A DNA stretch of 16,711 nt, from assembly GCA_038215095.1 (NCBI GenBank), contig JBBQRG010000065.1, positions 1 through 16,711 of the forward strand, read 5' to 3'. Origin of the DNA: DATACN01 sp038215095. GTDB lineage: Bacteria > Actinomycetota > Thermoleophilia > Solirubrobacterales > Thermoleophilaceae. A model generated the notes under the pieces. The model made no database searches. It saw only the letters and a list, made by a program, of their open reading frames with translations, and had not been told where the DNA came from. This document shows, one piece after another, positions 5,801-11,961 of the stretch (the stretch's first letter is position 1; each line of letters opens with the position of its first letter). A program made the translations under genes and the position numbers.

Positions 5801-7392
5801 CCACGGAGACGAAGGCCGCTCCGACGCCGGGGCCCACGGGCTCCAAGCGCGTCAGCAACCAGCAGCTGGCGGACCTGGCCAAGCGCGTGCCGGCCGGGGG
5901 CGAGCGCGAGCTCATGGAGGTCGAGAAGCCCGCGACGGGCGAGCTGCTGGGGACGGTGCCGCGCTGCACGCCCGAGGACGTCGAGGCTGCAGTCGACCGC
6001 GCCCGCAAGGCCCAGGCGGCCTGGCGCGGGTCCAGCTGGAAGCAGCGCGAAGCGATCCTGCTGCGCTTCCACGACCTGGTGCTCGAGCGCCGCGACGAGC
6101 TGCTCGACCTGCTGCAGCTCGAGGGCGGCAAGGCCAGGCGTCACGCCTTCGAGGAGGTGCTCGACGTGGCGATGGTGTCGCGCTACTACGCCCGCAGCGC
6201 CAAGAGCCACCTCCGCCCGCACAAGCGACGCGGCGCGTTCCCGGTGCTCACCGCCACGCGGGAGTACCACCATCCGGTCGGGGTGGTCGGGATCATCAGC
6301 CCCTGGAACTACCCGCTCACGCTCAGCATCAGCGACGCCATCCCGGCGCTAGCCGCGGGCAACGCGGCGGTGATCAAGGTCGACAGCCAGACGCCCTTCA
6401 GCGGCCTCTGGGGTGCGGCTCTGCTCGAAGAGGCGGGCCTGCCCGCGGACCTGCTTCAGGTGGTCACCGGCTCGGGCTCGGAGCTCGGGCCGGAGCTGAT
6501 AGACCGCGTGGACTACGTCATGTTCACGGGGAGCACCGAGGTCGGGCGCTCCGTGGCGAGCCAGGCGTCGGAGCGGCTCATCCCGAGCTCGATGGAGCTG
6601 GGCGGCAAGAACGCGATGATCGTATTGGAGGACGCGCCGATGAAGCGGGCGCTCGAGGGCGCGGAGCGCGCGCTCTTCTCCAACTCGGGCCAGCTCTGCA
6701 TCTCCGTGGAGCGGCTCCTGGTGCACGAGTCGATCGCCGACGAGTTCATCGCCCGCCTGGCCGATCGTGCCCGCTCGATGCGCCTCGGCTCGAGCCTGGG
6801 CTACGACGACGACGTGGGGTCACTGATCTCGCAGGACCAGCTCGACACCGTGCGCGAGCACGTCGACGACGCCGTCGAGAAAGGGGCCACCGTGCTCGCG
6901 GGCGGAAAGCACCGGCCGGACGTGGGGCCCTACTTCTACGAGCCGACGCTGCTGGACGACGTCCGCGACGGGATGGCCCTGTTCGCCGACGAGACGTTCG
7001 GCCCCGTGGTCGCGGTCTCGCGCTTCTCGTCCGAGGACGAGGCGGTCGAGCGCGCCAACGCCAGCAGCTACGGGCTGAACTTCAGCGTCTGGACCCGTGA
7101 CGCGGGACGCGGCCGGCGGCTGGCCACGCGGCTGCAGGCGGGCACCGTGAACGTGAGCGAGGGCTTCATCGCGGCCTGGGGATCGGTGGACTCGCCGATG
7201 GGCGGCATGAAGGACTCGGGCCTCGGCCGGCGCCACGGCGCCGAGGGCATCCGCAAGTACACGGAGGCGCAGACCGTGGCGGTGCAGCGCGGGATGTCGA
7301 TCGCCCCCCCGGCCCTCGTCGGCCAAGGCCTCTGGACAAGGCTGATCACGCTCGGCCTGCGGCTGCTGCGCCGTGTCCCCGGCTACCGCTGA
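5797..7392 (+). CDS. NAD(P)+-dependent aldehyde dehydrogenase, GabD2-like
   Basis: This 531-aa ALDH-superfamily enzyme would oxidise an aldehyde to the carboxylic acid. It shows 'PWNYP' (169-173), 'FTGSTEVGR' (243-251), 'ELGGKN' with general base Glu267, 'NSGQLCISVERL' with nucleophile Cys301, and 'ETFGP' with Glu399. The cofactor segment reads 'KVDSQTP' (194-200), close to the 'KPDSQTP' I recall from actinobacterial GabD2 succinate-semialdehyde dehydrogenases; the Ser where NAD-specific enzymes carry Glu suggests NADP+ may be accepted. 'MGGMKDSGLGRRHGAEG' and 'KYTEAQTVA' also fit that group. The C-terminal ~30 residues (PPALVGQGLWTRLITLGLR) are amphipathic to hydrophobic and could hold the enzyme at the membrane. 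The start is ATG 5797 with ribosome binding site GAGGG at 5785-5789. Its place in a dioxygenase-P450 operon argues for a long-chain aldehyde substrate, an inference. Confidence 0.92.
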   Translation: MTTETKAAPTPGPTGSKRVSNQQLADLAKRVPAGGERELMEVEKPATGELLGTVPRCTPEDVEAAVDRARKAQAAWRGSSWKQREAILLRFHDLVLERRDELLDLLQLEGGKARRHAFEEVLDVAMVSRYYARSAKSHLRPHKRRGAFPVLTATREYHHPVGVVGIISPWNYPLTLSISDAIPALAAGNAAVIKVDSQTPFSGLWGAALLEEAGLPADLLQVVTGSGSELGPELIDRVDYVMFTGSTEVGRSVASQASERLIPSSMELGGKNAMIVLEDAPMKRALEGAERALFSNSGQLCISVERLLVHESIADEFIARLADRARSMRLGSSLGYDDDVGSLISQDQLDTVREHVDDAVEKGATVLAGGKHRPDVGPYFYEPTLLDDVRDGMALFADETFGPVVAVSRFSSEDEAVERANASSYGLNFSVWTRDAGRGRRLATRLQAGTVNVSEGFIAAWGSVDSPMGGMKDSGLGRRHGAEGIRKYTEAQTVAVQRGMSIAPPALVGQGLWTRLITLGLRLLRRVPGYR

Positions 7393-8321
7393 GCCGTCCA
7401 GACGGAGCTCAGGAACGGCGTACGCTCTCGCTCCTCAGGGCGGCGGAGGATCTCGGCACCCACCACCTGGGCCAGATGGTCGACGAGTTCGTCGAGTCCG
7501 CTGAAGTCCTCGGGGTCGATCGGTGCCTCGAGGCGGACGAAGAACCGGTGGCCCTCCCGGCCGGCGAACACGGGGACGATCGGCGCCCCCGCAGCCAGCG
7601 CAAGCCGAGCCACTCCGGTGCGCACCCAGGCGCGCTTGCCCAGGAACGTCGTCTCCTTGCTCCCGGGCACGTCGAACGGGATCAGGCAGAACTCGCCGCG
7701 CCGCAAGAGCACCTCACACAACTCGAAGGCCCCTTTCGGCCTGATCCAGTGCCCTCCACGTTCTTCCACCAGGCGCCGCAGGCTTACCGCCCGATGCCCG
7801 TCGTAGCCGACGAAGCGATCGGGAAAGAGCCATTCCTCGCCACCGAGCGGGTGGACCCGGCGGCCCCGTCGGAGCAGCGGCTGGGAGTTCCCGAGGTGGT
7901 TCGCGCCGACGTGCATGCTGAGGAGGATCGCGCCCGCGCCCTGACGCTCTACCTGCTTCAGATTGGATACCCCGTCCAGGCGAGCGGCCCGGAGCATCCA
8001 TGGGCGCCACAGCGCCATGCCGGCCACCGCGCTTTCGATCAGGTGCCTGCGCGCCAGCGACCGTGCCTCGTGGCTGCGCGGGGTCCCCTCGAGGAGCAGC
8101 TCCATATAGCGCAGTGCGTCCGCGCGCAGGCGCTTCGAGAAAAGCCATTGAAGGGTCCCGACCAGCCAGGCGATCGGGATGAACGCCCTGTCGGGAACGA
8201 GCCGGTGAAGGCGCGTGCTCGAGTACAGGCGCTCGCCGACCGTCAGGCCCTCCGCGCGACGGTCGCCGACGCTCCTCGTCTCGTGTTCCGCGAGGGCCGC
8301 CGTCAGGTCGGTGGCCGTCAC
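7383..8321 (-). CDS. LpxL/HtrB-like lysophospholipid acyltransferase family protein
   Basis: This 312-aa protein resembles the LPLAT group (LpxL/HtrB, mycobacterial PatA), which transfers acyl chains to lipids at the inner face of the membrane. Visible are a hydrophobic N-terminal segment (AFIPIAWLVGTLQWLF, ~46-61), the catalytic-block equivalent 'LLSMHVGANHLGNSQ' (His137), and a conserved 'FDVPG...TTFLGKRAWVRTGVARLAL' block at 216-242 followed by 'GAPIVPVFAGREG'. The usual HxxxxD/E reads His-Val-Gly-Ala-Asn-His, so the acidic partner is missing at its normal place. I chose GTG 8321 because it overlaps the upstream asparagine synthase stop as GTGA, like other junctions here; the frame stays open to a candidate start at 8378, which would add 19 residues. 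It overlaps the convergent aldehyde dehydrogenase by 10 bp. Acyl donor and acceptor are unknown. Confidence 0.78.
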   Translation of the reverse strand: MTATDLTAALAEHETRSVGDRRAEGLTVGERLYSSTRLHRLVPDRAFIPIAWLVGTLQWLFSKRLRADALRYMELLLEGTPRSHEARSLARRHLIESAVAGMALWRPWMLRAARLDGVSNLKQVERQGAGAILLSMHVGANHLGNSQPLLRRGRRVHPLGGEEWLFPDRFVGYDGHRAVSLRRLVEERGGHWIRPKGAFELCEVLLRRGEFCLIPFDVPGSKETTFLGKRAWVRTGVARLALAAGAPIVPVFAGREGHRFFVRLEAPIDPEDFSGLDELVDHLAQVVGAEILRRPEERERTPFLSSVWTAQR

Positions 8322-10132
8322 AGCCACAGCTCGGCCGCCACCGCGCTCGCGGGACTCCCCTCCAGGGCCAGCCGGCACCAGATCTCGCCGGTCCAGGCGG
8401 CCATGCCCTGGTTGCCGGTCAACCCACTCAGCCGGGTGCGCCAGCGCTCGGCCGGCACGCCCAGGGCCTCTCGCAGGCTGCCGTCCCAGAGGAAGCCCGG
8501 CCGGGCGGCTCCCTCGAACCAGCGGCCGGAGTCGAGCTCGAGGCCGACCTGCTTCGGCCGTGCCGCGAGCTCCGCGGGCAGGTGGCGCGCCGCGACCGCG
8601 CGCAGCAGCGACTTGCGTTCCAGCCCCACGCGATGCTCGAGCGGGAGGTTCAGCGCGAGGCCGACCACGTGCGGGTCGAGGAACGGCACCCGGGTCTCGA
8701 CCGACGCCTGCATCGCGTTCTTGTCCATGCGGTTCAGCAGGAAGGGGAGCGCGTTGCGTGACAGGTCCCCGAGCAGCCCCGCCTCAAGCTCTCCTCTCGC
8801 CCCGTCGTGATGTGCGTACGCGGCGGCGGCGGAGCGGTCGACCTCCTCCTCGAACGCGACCACGGCGGGCGCCGGCGGCGGCTCCTGCGGGCGCGACCGG
8901 AAGCGCGCCGCCAGCTCCGCCGCGGCGCGGCGCGGGGCGATCCGGCGGGCCCCGCCCAGGGCTCGCCTGAACTCGCGCTCGTGGAAGAACGGATAGCCGC
9001 CGAAGAGCTCGTCGGCGCCTTCCCCGGTGAGCAGCACCTTCACGCCGTGGCGCTCTGCGGCCGCCGAGATCTGCGCGATCGGGACCGCGCTCTCGTGCGG
9101 GAGCGGGTACTCGAAGTGCTCGACCGCCGGCACGAGCGCCGGGCGCCAGCTCTGGGCATCTATCGACACGGCCTCGAGCTCGATGCCCAGGGCCTCCGCG
9201 ACCCGCCGCGCCCATTCCAGCTCGTCCAGGCGGCCGCCGCCGGTGACCGATCCGGTGAAGGCGGCGATTGTGCCTGAGGCCTCCTGGCGGGCGAGCGCGG
9301 CCACGATGCTCGAGTCCAGGCCCCCCGAGCACATGATCCCGAGCGGGACGTCGGCCATGAGCCGGCGGCGGACCGAGTCGCGTAGGGCGGCCTCGAGGAG
9401 CTCGACCAGCTGCGCGCGCGGGGTGCGAGCAAGCCGCTCCGAGAGCTCAGGATCCACCTGCGTCGCGGGGTCGTACCAGCGCGATCTGGACACGGTCAGC
9501 TTGTCCAGATCGATGCTGGCGAGCCTCCCCGGCAGCAGGCGTTCGACTCCTTCGACCGGCGTCGCGCTGCCCTGCGGCCAGCCGTGCGCGAGCGAGTGGT
9601 TCAGAACGTCCGGGCGCGCCCGCCGCGGCACCCCCGCGGCGAACAGGGCGCGCATCTCGCTGGCGAACCAGACCACGCCTTCCGCGCGCGCGAGATAGAG
9701 AGGCTTCTTTCCGAAGCGGTCCCGGGCCAGCAGCAGCCGCCGGCCCGAAACGTCGAGTGCAGCGAACGCGAACATCCCGTTGAGCCGGGGCAGCGCAGTC
9801 TCTCCCCAGGCGTCGAGCGCATGGACCAGTGTCTCGGTGTCGCTGTGCCCACGGAAGGACGCGGCCGGCAGCTCAGCGCGCAGCTCTCCGTGGTTGAAGA
9901 TCTCGCCGTTGTAGGTGACGAGCCAGCGACCGGAGGGGGCCTCCATCGGCTGGTGGCCCGCCGCGGTCGGGTCGACGATCGCGAGCCTGGTGTGCGCCAT
10001 GCCGACCGAGCCGCGTATCTCCAGCCCGCTGTCGTCGGGACCCCGGTGGGCCAGTGCCTCGGCCATCCTGGCCAGCGCGGCGCGGTCGGGGCGCTCGCCC
10101 GCTGGTACGACACAGCCACCGATACCGCACAC
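8318..10132 (-). CDS. asnB: Asparagine synthase (glutamine-hydrolysing)
   Basis: This 604-aa class II amidotransferase uses glutamine and ATP to amidate aspartate or a related carboxylate. I set the start at GTG 10132 because the next codon is the nucleophilic Cys: 'MCGIGG' must begin at residue 1-2 for the N-terminal amine to act. The upstream in-frame start at 10153 would bury that Cys. Glutaminase motifs: 'RGPDD' (30-34), 'RLAIVD' (50-55), 'NGEIFNH' (75-81), 'SDTE' (97-100). Synthetase motifs: PPi-loop 'SGGLDSS' (269-275) and 'GEGADELFGGY' (370-380). Both active sites look intact. The C-terminus overlaps the acyltransferase start by 4 bp, so the two are translationally coupled. Paralogues of this type often sit in polysaccharide or peptide-modification clusters, so free asparagine synthesis is not the only possibility. 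Confidence 0.93.
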   Translation of the reverse strand: MCGIGGCVVPAGERPDRAALARMAEALAHRGPDDSGLEIRGSVGMAHTRLAIVDPTAAGHQPMEAPSGRWLVTYNGEIFNHGELRAELPAASFRGHSDTETLVHALDAWGETALPRLNGMFAFAALDVSGRRLLLARDRFGKKPLYLARAEGVVWFASEMRALFAAGVPRRARPDVLNHSLAHGWPQGSATPVEGVERLLPGRLASIDLDKLTVSRSRWYDPATQVDPELSERLARTPRAQLVELLEAALRDSVRRRLMADVPLGIMCSGGLDSSIVAALARQEASGTIAAFTGSVTGGGRLDELEWARRVAEALGIELEAVSIDAQSWRPALVPAVEHFEYPLPHESAVPIAQISAAAERHGVKVLLTGEGADELFGGYPFFHEREFRRALGGARRIAPRRAAAELAARFRSRPQEPPPAPAVVAFEEEVDRSAAAAYAHHDGARGELEAGLLGDLSRNALPFLLNRMDKNAMQASVETRVPFLDPHVVGLALNLPLEHRVGLERKSLLRAVAARHLPAELAARPKQVGLELDSGRWFEGAARPGFLWDGSLREALGVPAERWRTRLSGLTGNQGMAAWTGEIWCRLALEGSPASAVAAELWL

Positions 10133-10187
10133 GCGACGAACGCTACCCGGCACCCTGCCCGGAGCCCGTGGAGCGAGATGCCCGGCT

Positions 10188-10220
10188 AGTGGAGCCAGCC
10201 GGGATCGAACCGGCGACCTC
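10188..10220. repeat. 33-bp direct repeat, left copy (tRNA 3' end)
   Basis: These bases are identical to 11852-11884 and cover the acceptor 3' strand, T-arm and variable region of a tRNA. With the right copy they bracket the glycine-rich surface-protein gene in the geometry expected for integration at a tRNA 3' end: intact tRNA, then insert, then 3'-end copy. No integrase is visible between them. Confidence 0.85.
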
Positions 10221-10238
10221 CTGCTTGTAAGGCAAGGT
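10190..10238 (-). pseudogene. 3' tRNA fragment (Val-UAC-like), 5' half missing
   Basis: Read on the - strand, this is a clean tRNA 3' half. It has anticodon stem CTTGC/GCAGG closing loop CTTACAA (anticodon UAC, valine), variable region AGGTC, T-arm GCCGG-TTCGATC-CCGGC, the 3' acceptor strand TGGCTCC and discriminator A. The matching 5' acceptor strand GGAGCCA and a D-arm should follow at higher coordinates but are absent; tRNA-like sequence breaks off at about 10238. It cannot be a working tRNA as it stands. It could be a degraded gene or the 3' tRNA copy left by an integrated element. The first 33 bases match the 3' end of the intact tRNA-Ala at 11854 exactly. Confidence 0.75.
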
Positions 10239-10245
10239 TATGGGA

Positions 10246-10267
10246 GCCTCGCCGAGGGCGGCAAGGC
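10246..10267 (-). terminator. Strong hairpin downstream of the glycine-rich gene
   Basis: On the - strand GCCTTGCCG, loop CCCT, CGGCGAGGC forms a 9-bp stem with one G-U pair. It lies 66 bp beyond the stop of the glycine-rich protein gene and would suit a terminator, but no T-run follows on that strand. On the + strand it is followed by CTTT, which has no upstream gene to serve. It may act by pausing, with Rho, or be a structural remnant of the missing tRNA half. Confidence 0.35.
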
Positions 10268-10333
10268 CTTTCGTAGAGCAGAGGCAGCCAGGCGCCCATG
10301 CGCGTACTGGCGGGTGATTGCCGAAGCTGAGAG

Positions 10334-11656
10334 CTAGCGGAGCACGACCCGGAACGCGGCGCGCTTCGGCTTCGACCTGTTGGCCGACGCATCGGTCGCG
10401 ACCATCACGAGCCGGTAGCGGCCCGGCCGCAGCCTCTTGCCACGCAGCCGGCCCGTGAAATGGAAGCTGTTCAGCCCGTACTTGCTGGTGCGCGAGAAGC
10501 TGCCTTTCAGGCGCAGGTACCTGGTGCAGCGGCGCGCTTTCCGGTTCTTCCTGGTGGGCGCAACGCAACGGCGTCCCTTCTTGCGGCCCTTGGCTGCGCG
10601 CTCGACCGTGAACTTCGCTCTCCCTGCCTCGGACAACCGATAGCTGACCTGGGTCCCGGCCAGGGCCGTGTCGATCGAGCTGCCCTTGCTTGCGGCACGG
10701 AACCTCCCAGCCGCGAGCCTGAAGCCGGAGATCTTCGGAGCGATGTTGTCCGAGGTCTGCGTGGCGGATGGCTTCGGCCAGATGATCTCGATGTACCCCT
10801 GAGTGCCCGGGCCGCCAACAACGGCCGCCGTGCCTCCGGCCGGCACGAGCGAGGACCCGCCGCCACCGCCACCGCCGCCACCAGTGCCGCCGGCGCCGCC
10901 GCCCCCGCCACCGTAGTAGCCGCCGCCAGCGCCGCCGCCGGGCCCCCCGGTGCCGGTGCTGGTCCCCCCGTTGCCGGCCAAGCCGAGCTGGCCGGCGCCG
11001 CCATTGTTGCTGCCGCTACCACCTGCGCCGCCCGTTGTCGAGCCGCCGCCGGCGCCCCCATGTCCCCCGGACGTGTAGTCGGCGCCCTGGGTGCCAGCCG
11101 GCCCGCCATTGCCACCGCTACCTGTCGAGCTGTAGCCGCCGCCACCGCCGCCGCCGCCTGCCACGAGGAGCCGCGAATCGGGTGCCAGGCCGGCAGAGCG
11201 CGGCGAGGTCCGCACGTCCGTTGCGCCGCCCCCGCCACCGGCCCCAAAGCCACTCATGTTGTCGGGCCCCACGCCGCCACCGTTGAAACCGCCAAAGCCG
11301 GGGTTGGGAGAGACCGTCTGTTGTCCGCTGCCCGCCACCTCCAGGTAGAGCACCTGGCCCGGCGTGACGGACAGGTCGGCGCGCACTTGAGCCGCCCCTG
11401 CCCCATCGCCACCGGTCCCGTCGGCGCCGGAGCCCCCGAGTGCGACCACTTTGATCCCGGTGACCCAGGCCGGGACGTTGAACGTCTGCTCCTCGTCCGT
11501 GGCGGACCACACGTGGTAGAAGCTGCCCGCCGCCTGCGCAGTCCCGGCCCACGCGAGCGTGCCGACCAGGACACACCAGACGGACAGCACTGCCCATCGC
11601 GCTCGCAATCCTTCGCGGCCAAGACGACCCTGCGAGCTAAGCGGCTCCGAGCGCAC
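10334..11656 (-). CDS. Secreted glycine-rich surface protein with basic C-terminal module
   Basis: This 440-aa exported protein starts with a signal peptide: basic region, hydrophobic core ~21-37, probable cleavage after AQA at residue 42. Residues ~50-110 ('NVPAWVTGIKVVALGGSG...', 'ADLSVTPGQVLYLEVAGSG') followed by long Gly runs to ~290 match the glycine-rich domain type also seen in animal ALK receptors and many bacterial surface proteins; it ends in 'GTQGYIEIIW'. From ~305 to 440 is a separate Arg/Lys-rich beta module ('QVSYRLSEAGRAKFTVER', two Cys at 364 and 377, 'GRLRGKRLRPGRYRLV') of a kind I associate with Thermoleophilia cell-surface proteins. The start is GTG 11656, with a near-perfect ribosome binding site GGGGGAGG six bases upstream. 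The gene lies alone between a tRNA fragment and tRNA-Ala. Its function is unknown; adhesion or envelope structure is a guess. Confidence 0.85.
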   Translation of the reverse strand: MRSEPLSSQGRLGREGLRARWAVLSVWCVLVGTLAWAGTAQAAGSFYHVWSATDEEQTFNVPAWVTGIKVVALGGSGADGTGGDGAGAAQVRADLSVTPGQVLYLEVAGSGQQTVSPNPGFGGFNGGGVGPDNMSGFGAGGGGGATDVRTSPRSAGLAPDSRLLVAGGGGGGGGYSSTGSGGNGGPAGTQGADYTSGGHGGAGGGSTTGGAGGSGSNNGGAGQLGLAGNGGTSTGTGGPGGGAGGGYYGGGGGGAGGTGGGGGGGGGSSLVPAGGTAAVVGGPGTQGYIEIIWPKPSATQTSDNIAPKISGFRLAAGRFRAASKGSSIDTALAGTQVSYRLSEAGRAKFTVERAAKGRKKGRRCVAPTRKNRKARRCTRYLRLKGSFSRTSKYGLNSFHFTGRLRGKRLRPGRYRLVMVATDASANRSKPKRAAFRVVLR

Positions 11657-11662
11657 TGCGGG

Positions 11663-11670
11663 CCTCCCCC
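11663..11670 (-). promoter_or_regulatory. Strong ribosome binding site for the glycine-rich protein
   Basis: GGGGGAGG on the - strand sits six bases before the GTG at 11656. It is one of the best Shine-Dalgarno matches in the window and fixes the start of this gene, whose first codon is not ATG. Confidence 0.7.
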
Positions 11671-11817
11671 GATATCGAAGACCCTTAGCCTAAACCGGAT
11701 CGGGGGGCCACCGCCAGTACCGCGGCCTCCTGGGAGGCCGGCCGGGCGAGCCGCGCCTGCGCTTCCACAACGCTTCCACACGGCTCATTCGAGGGCTGCG
11801 GCGCGAGCAGAGGAGGC

Positions 11818-11840
11818 AATAAGAAGTCGCTTCCGAAGCG
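11818..11840 (-). terminator. Probable terminator of tRNA-Ala(UGC)
   Basis: Just 14 bp beyond the tRNA 3' end, the - strand reads CGCTTCGGAAGCG (5-bp stem with a small loop) followed by ACTTCTTATT, a T-rich tail in otherwise GC-rich DNA. The stem is short, so confidence is moderate. Confidence 0.45.
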
Positions 11841-11851
11841 GCTTCGCGGTG

Positions 11852-11884
11852 AGTGGAGCCAGCCGGGATCGAACCGGCGACCTC
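11852..11884. repeat. 33-bp direct repeat, right copy (3' end of tRNA-Ala)
   Basis: This is identical to 10188-10220. It covers the 3' part of the intact tRNA-Ala(UGC) plus two bases downstream of it. The match stops at the anticodon stem, where the left copy carries a different anticodon arm. Confidence 0.85.
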
Positions 11885-11926
11885 GTCGGTGCAAGCGACG
11901 CGCTCTCCCATCTGAGCTATGGCCCC
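11854..11926 (-). tRNA. tRNA-Ala (anticodon UGC)
   Basis: A complete 73-nt cloverleaf: acceptor GGGGCCA/TGGCTCC, D-arm GCTC-AGATGGGA-GAGC, anticodon stem CGTCG/CGACG with loop CTTGCAC (anticodon TGC), variable AGGTC, T-arm GCCGG-TTCGATC-CCGGC, discriminator A. The G3-U70 wobble pair, the alanine identity element, is present and confirms the assignment. CCA is not encoded (ACTC follows the acceptor). It is divergent from gdhA, whose start is 36 bp away. Confidence 0.96.
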
Positions 11927-11945
11927 TTATCGCGGTTCCAATGGT

Positions 11946-11953
11946 AAGGGGAG
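11946..11953 (+). promoter_or_regulatory. Ribosome binding site that sets the gdhA start
   Basis: AAGGGGAG lies eight bases before GTG 11962. Three in-frame starts are possible (ATG 11941, GTG 11962, ATG 11980). Only the GTG has a ribosome binding site at proper spacing, and the first would overlap it. Confidence 0.65.
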
Positions 11954-11961
11954 CGCAGATC

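Noticed and set aside
7476..8810. A 444-codon + strand frame over the acyltransferase/asparagine synthase junction
   Set aside because: It crosses two recognisable - strand genes, has no domain and no ribosome binding site; a shadow frame.
10133..10153. A longer asparagine synthase starting at 10153
   Set aside because: The catalytic Cys must be residue 2, which only the GTG at 10132 provides.
10190..10540. The tRNA-like 3' end as the end of a tmRNA
   Set aside because: It has a normal 5-bp anticodon stem with a UAC loop, no GGGGCTG-type 5' start at the right distance, and the space is occupied by the glycine-rich gene.
10850..11160. Tandem repeat or CRISPR-like array in the CCG/GCC-rich stretch
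   Set aside because: The pattern is irregular Gly codons read on the - strand; there is no fixed repeat length or spacer structure.
11761..11780. Two copies of GCTTCCACA eleven bases apart
   Set aside because: Short, not palindromic and not near a start codon at a suitable distance; too little to call an operator.
10460..11947. A 495-codon open frame on the + strand opposite the glycine-rich protein
   Set aside because: It runs antisense through the poly-glycine codons and across tRNA-Ala, and shows only Ala/Arg/Gly-rich composition. The - strand gene has a signal peptide and a strong ribosome binding site.
11941..11961. A glutamate dehydrogenase start at ATG 11941
   Set aside because: It would contain the ribosome binding site AAGGGGAG in its own coding sequence and add residues unlike the family.
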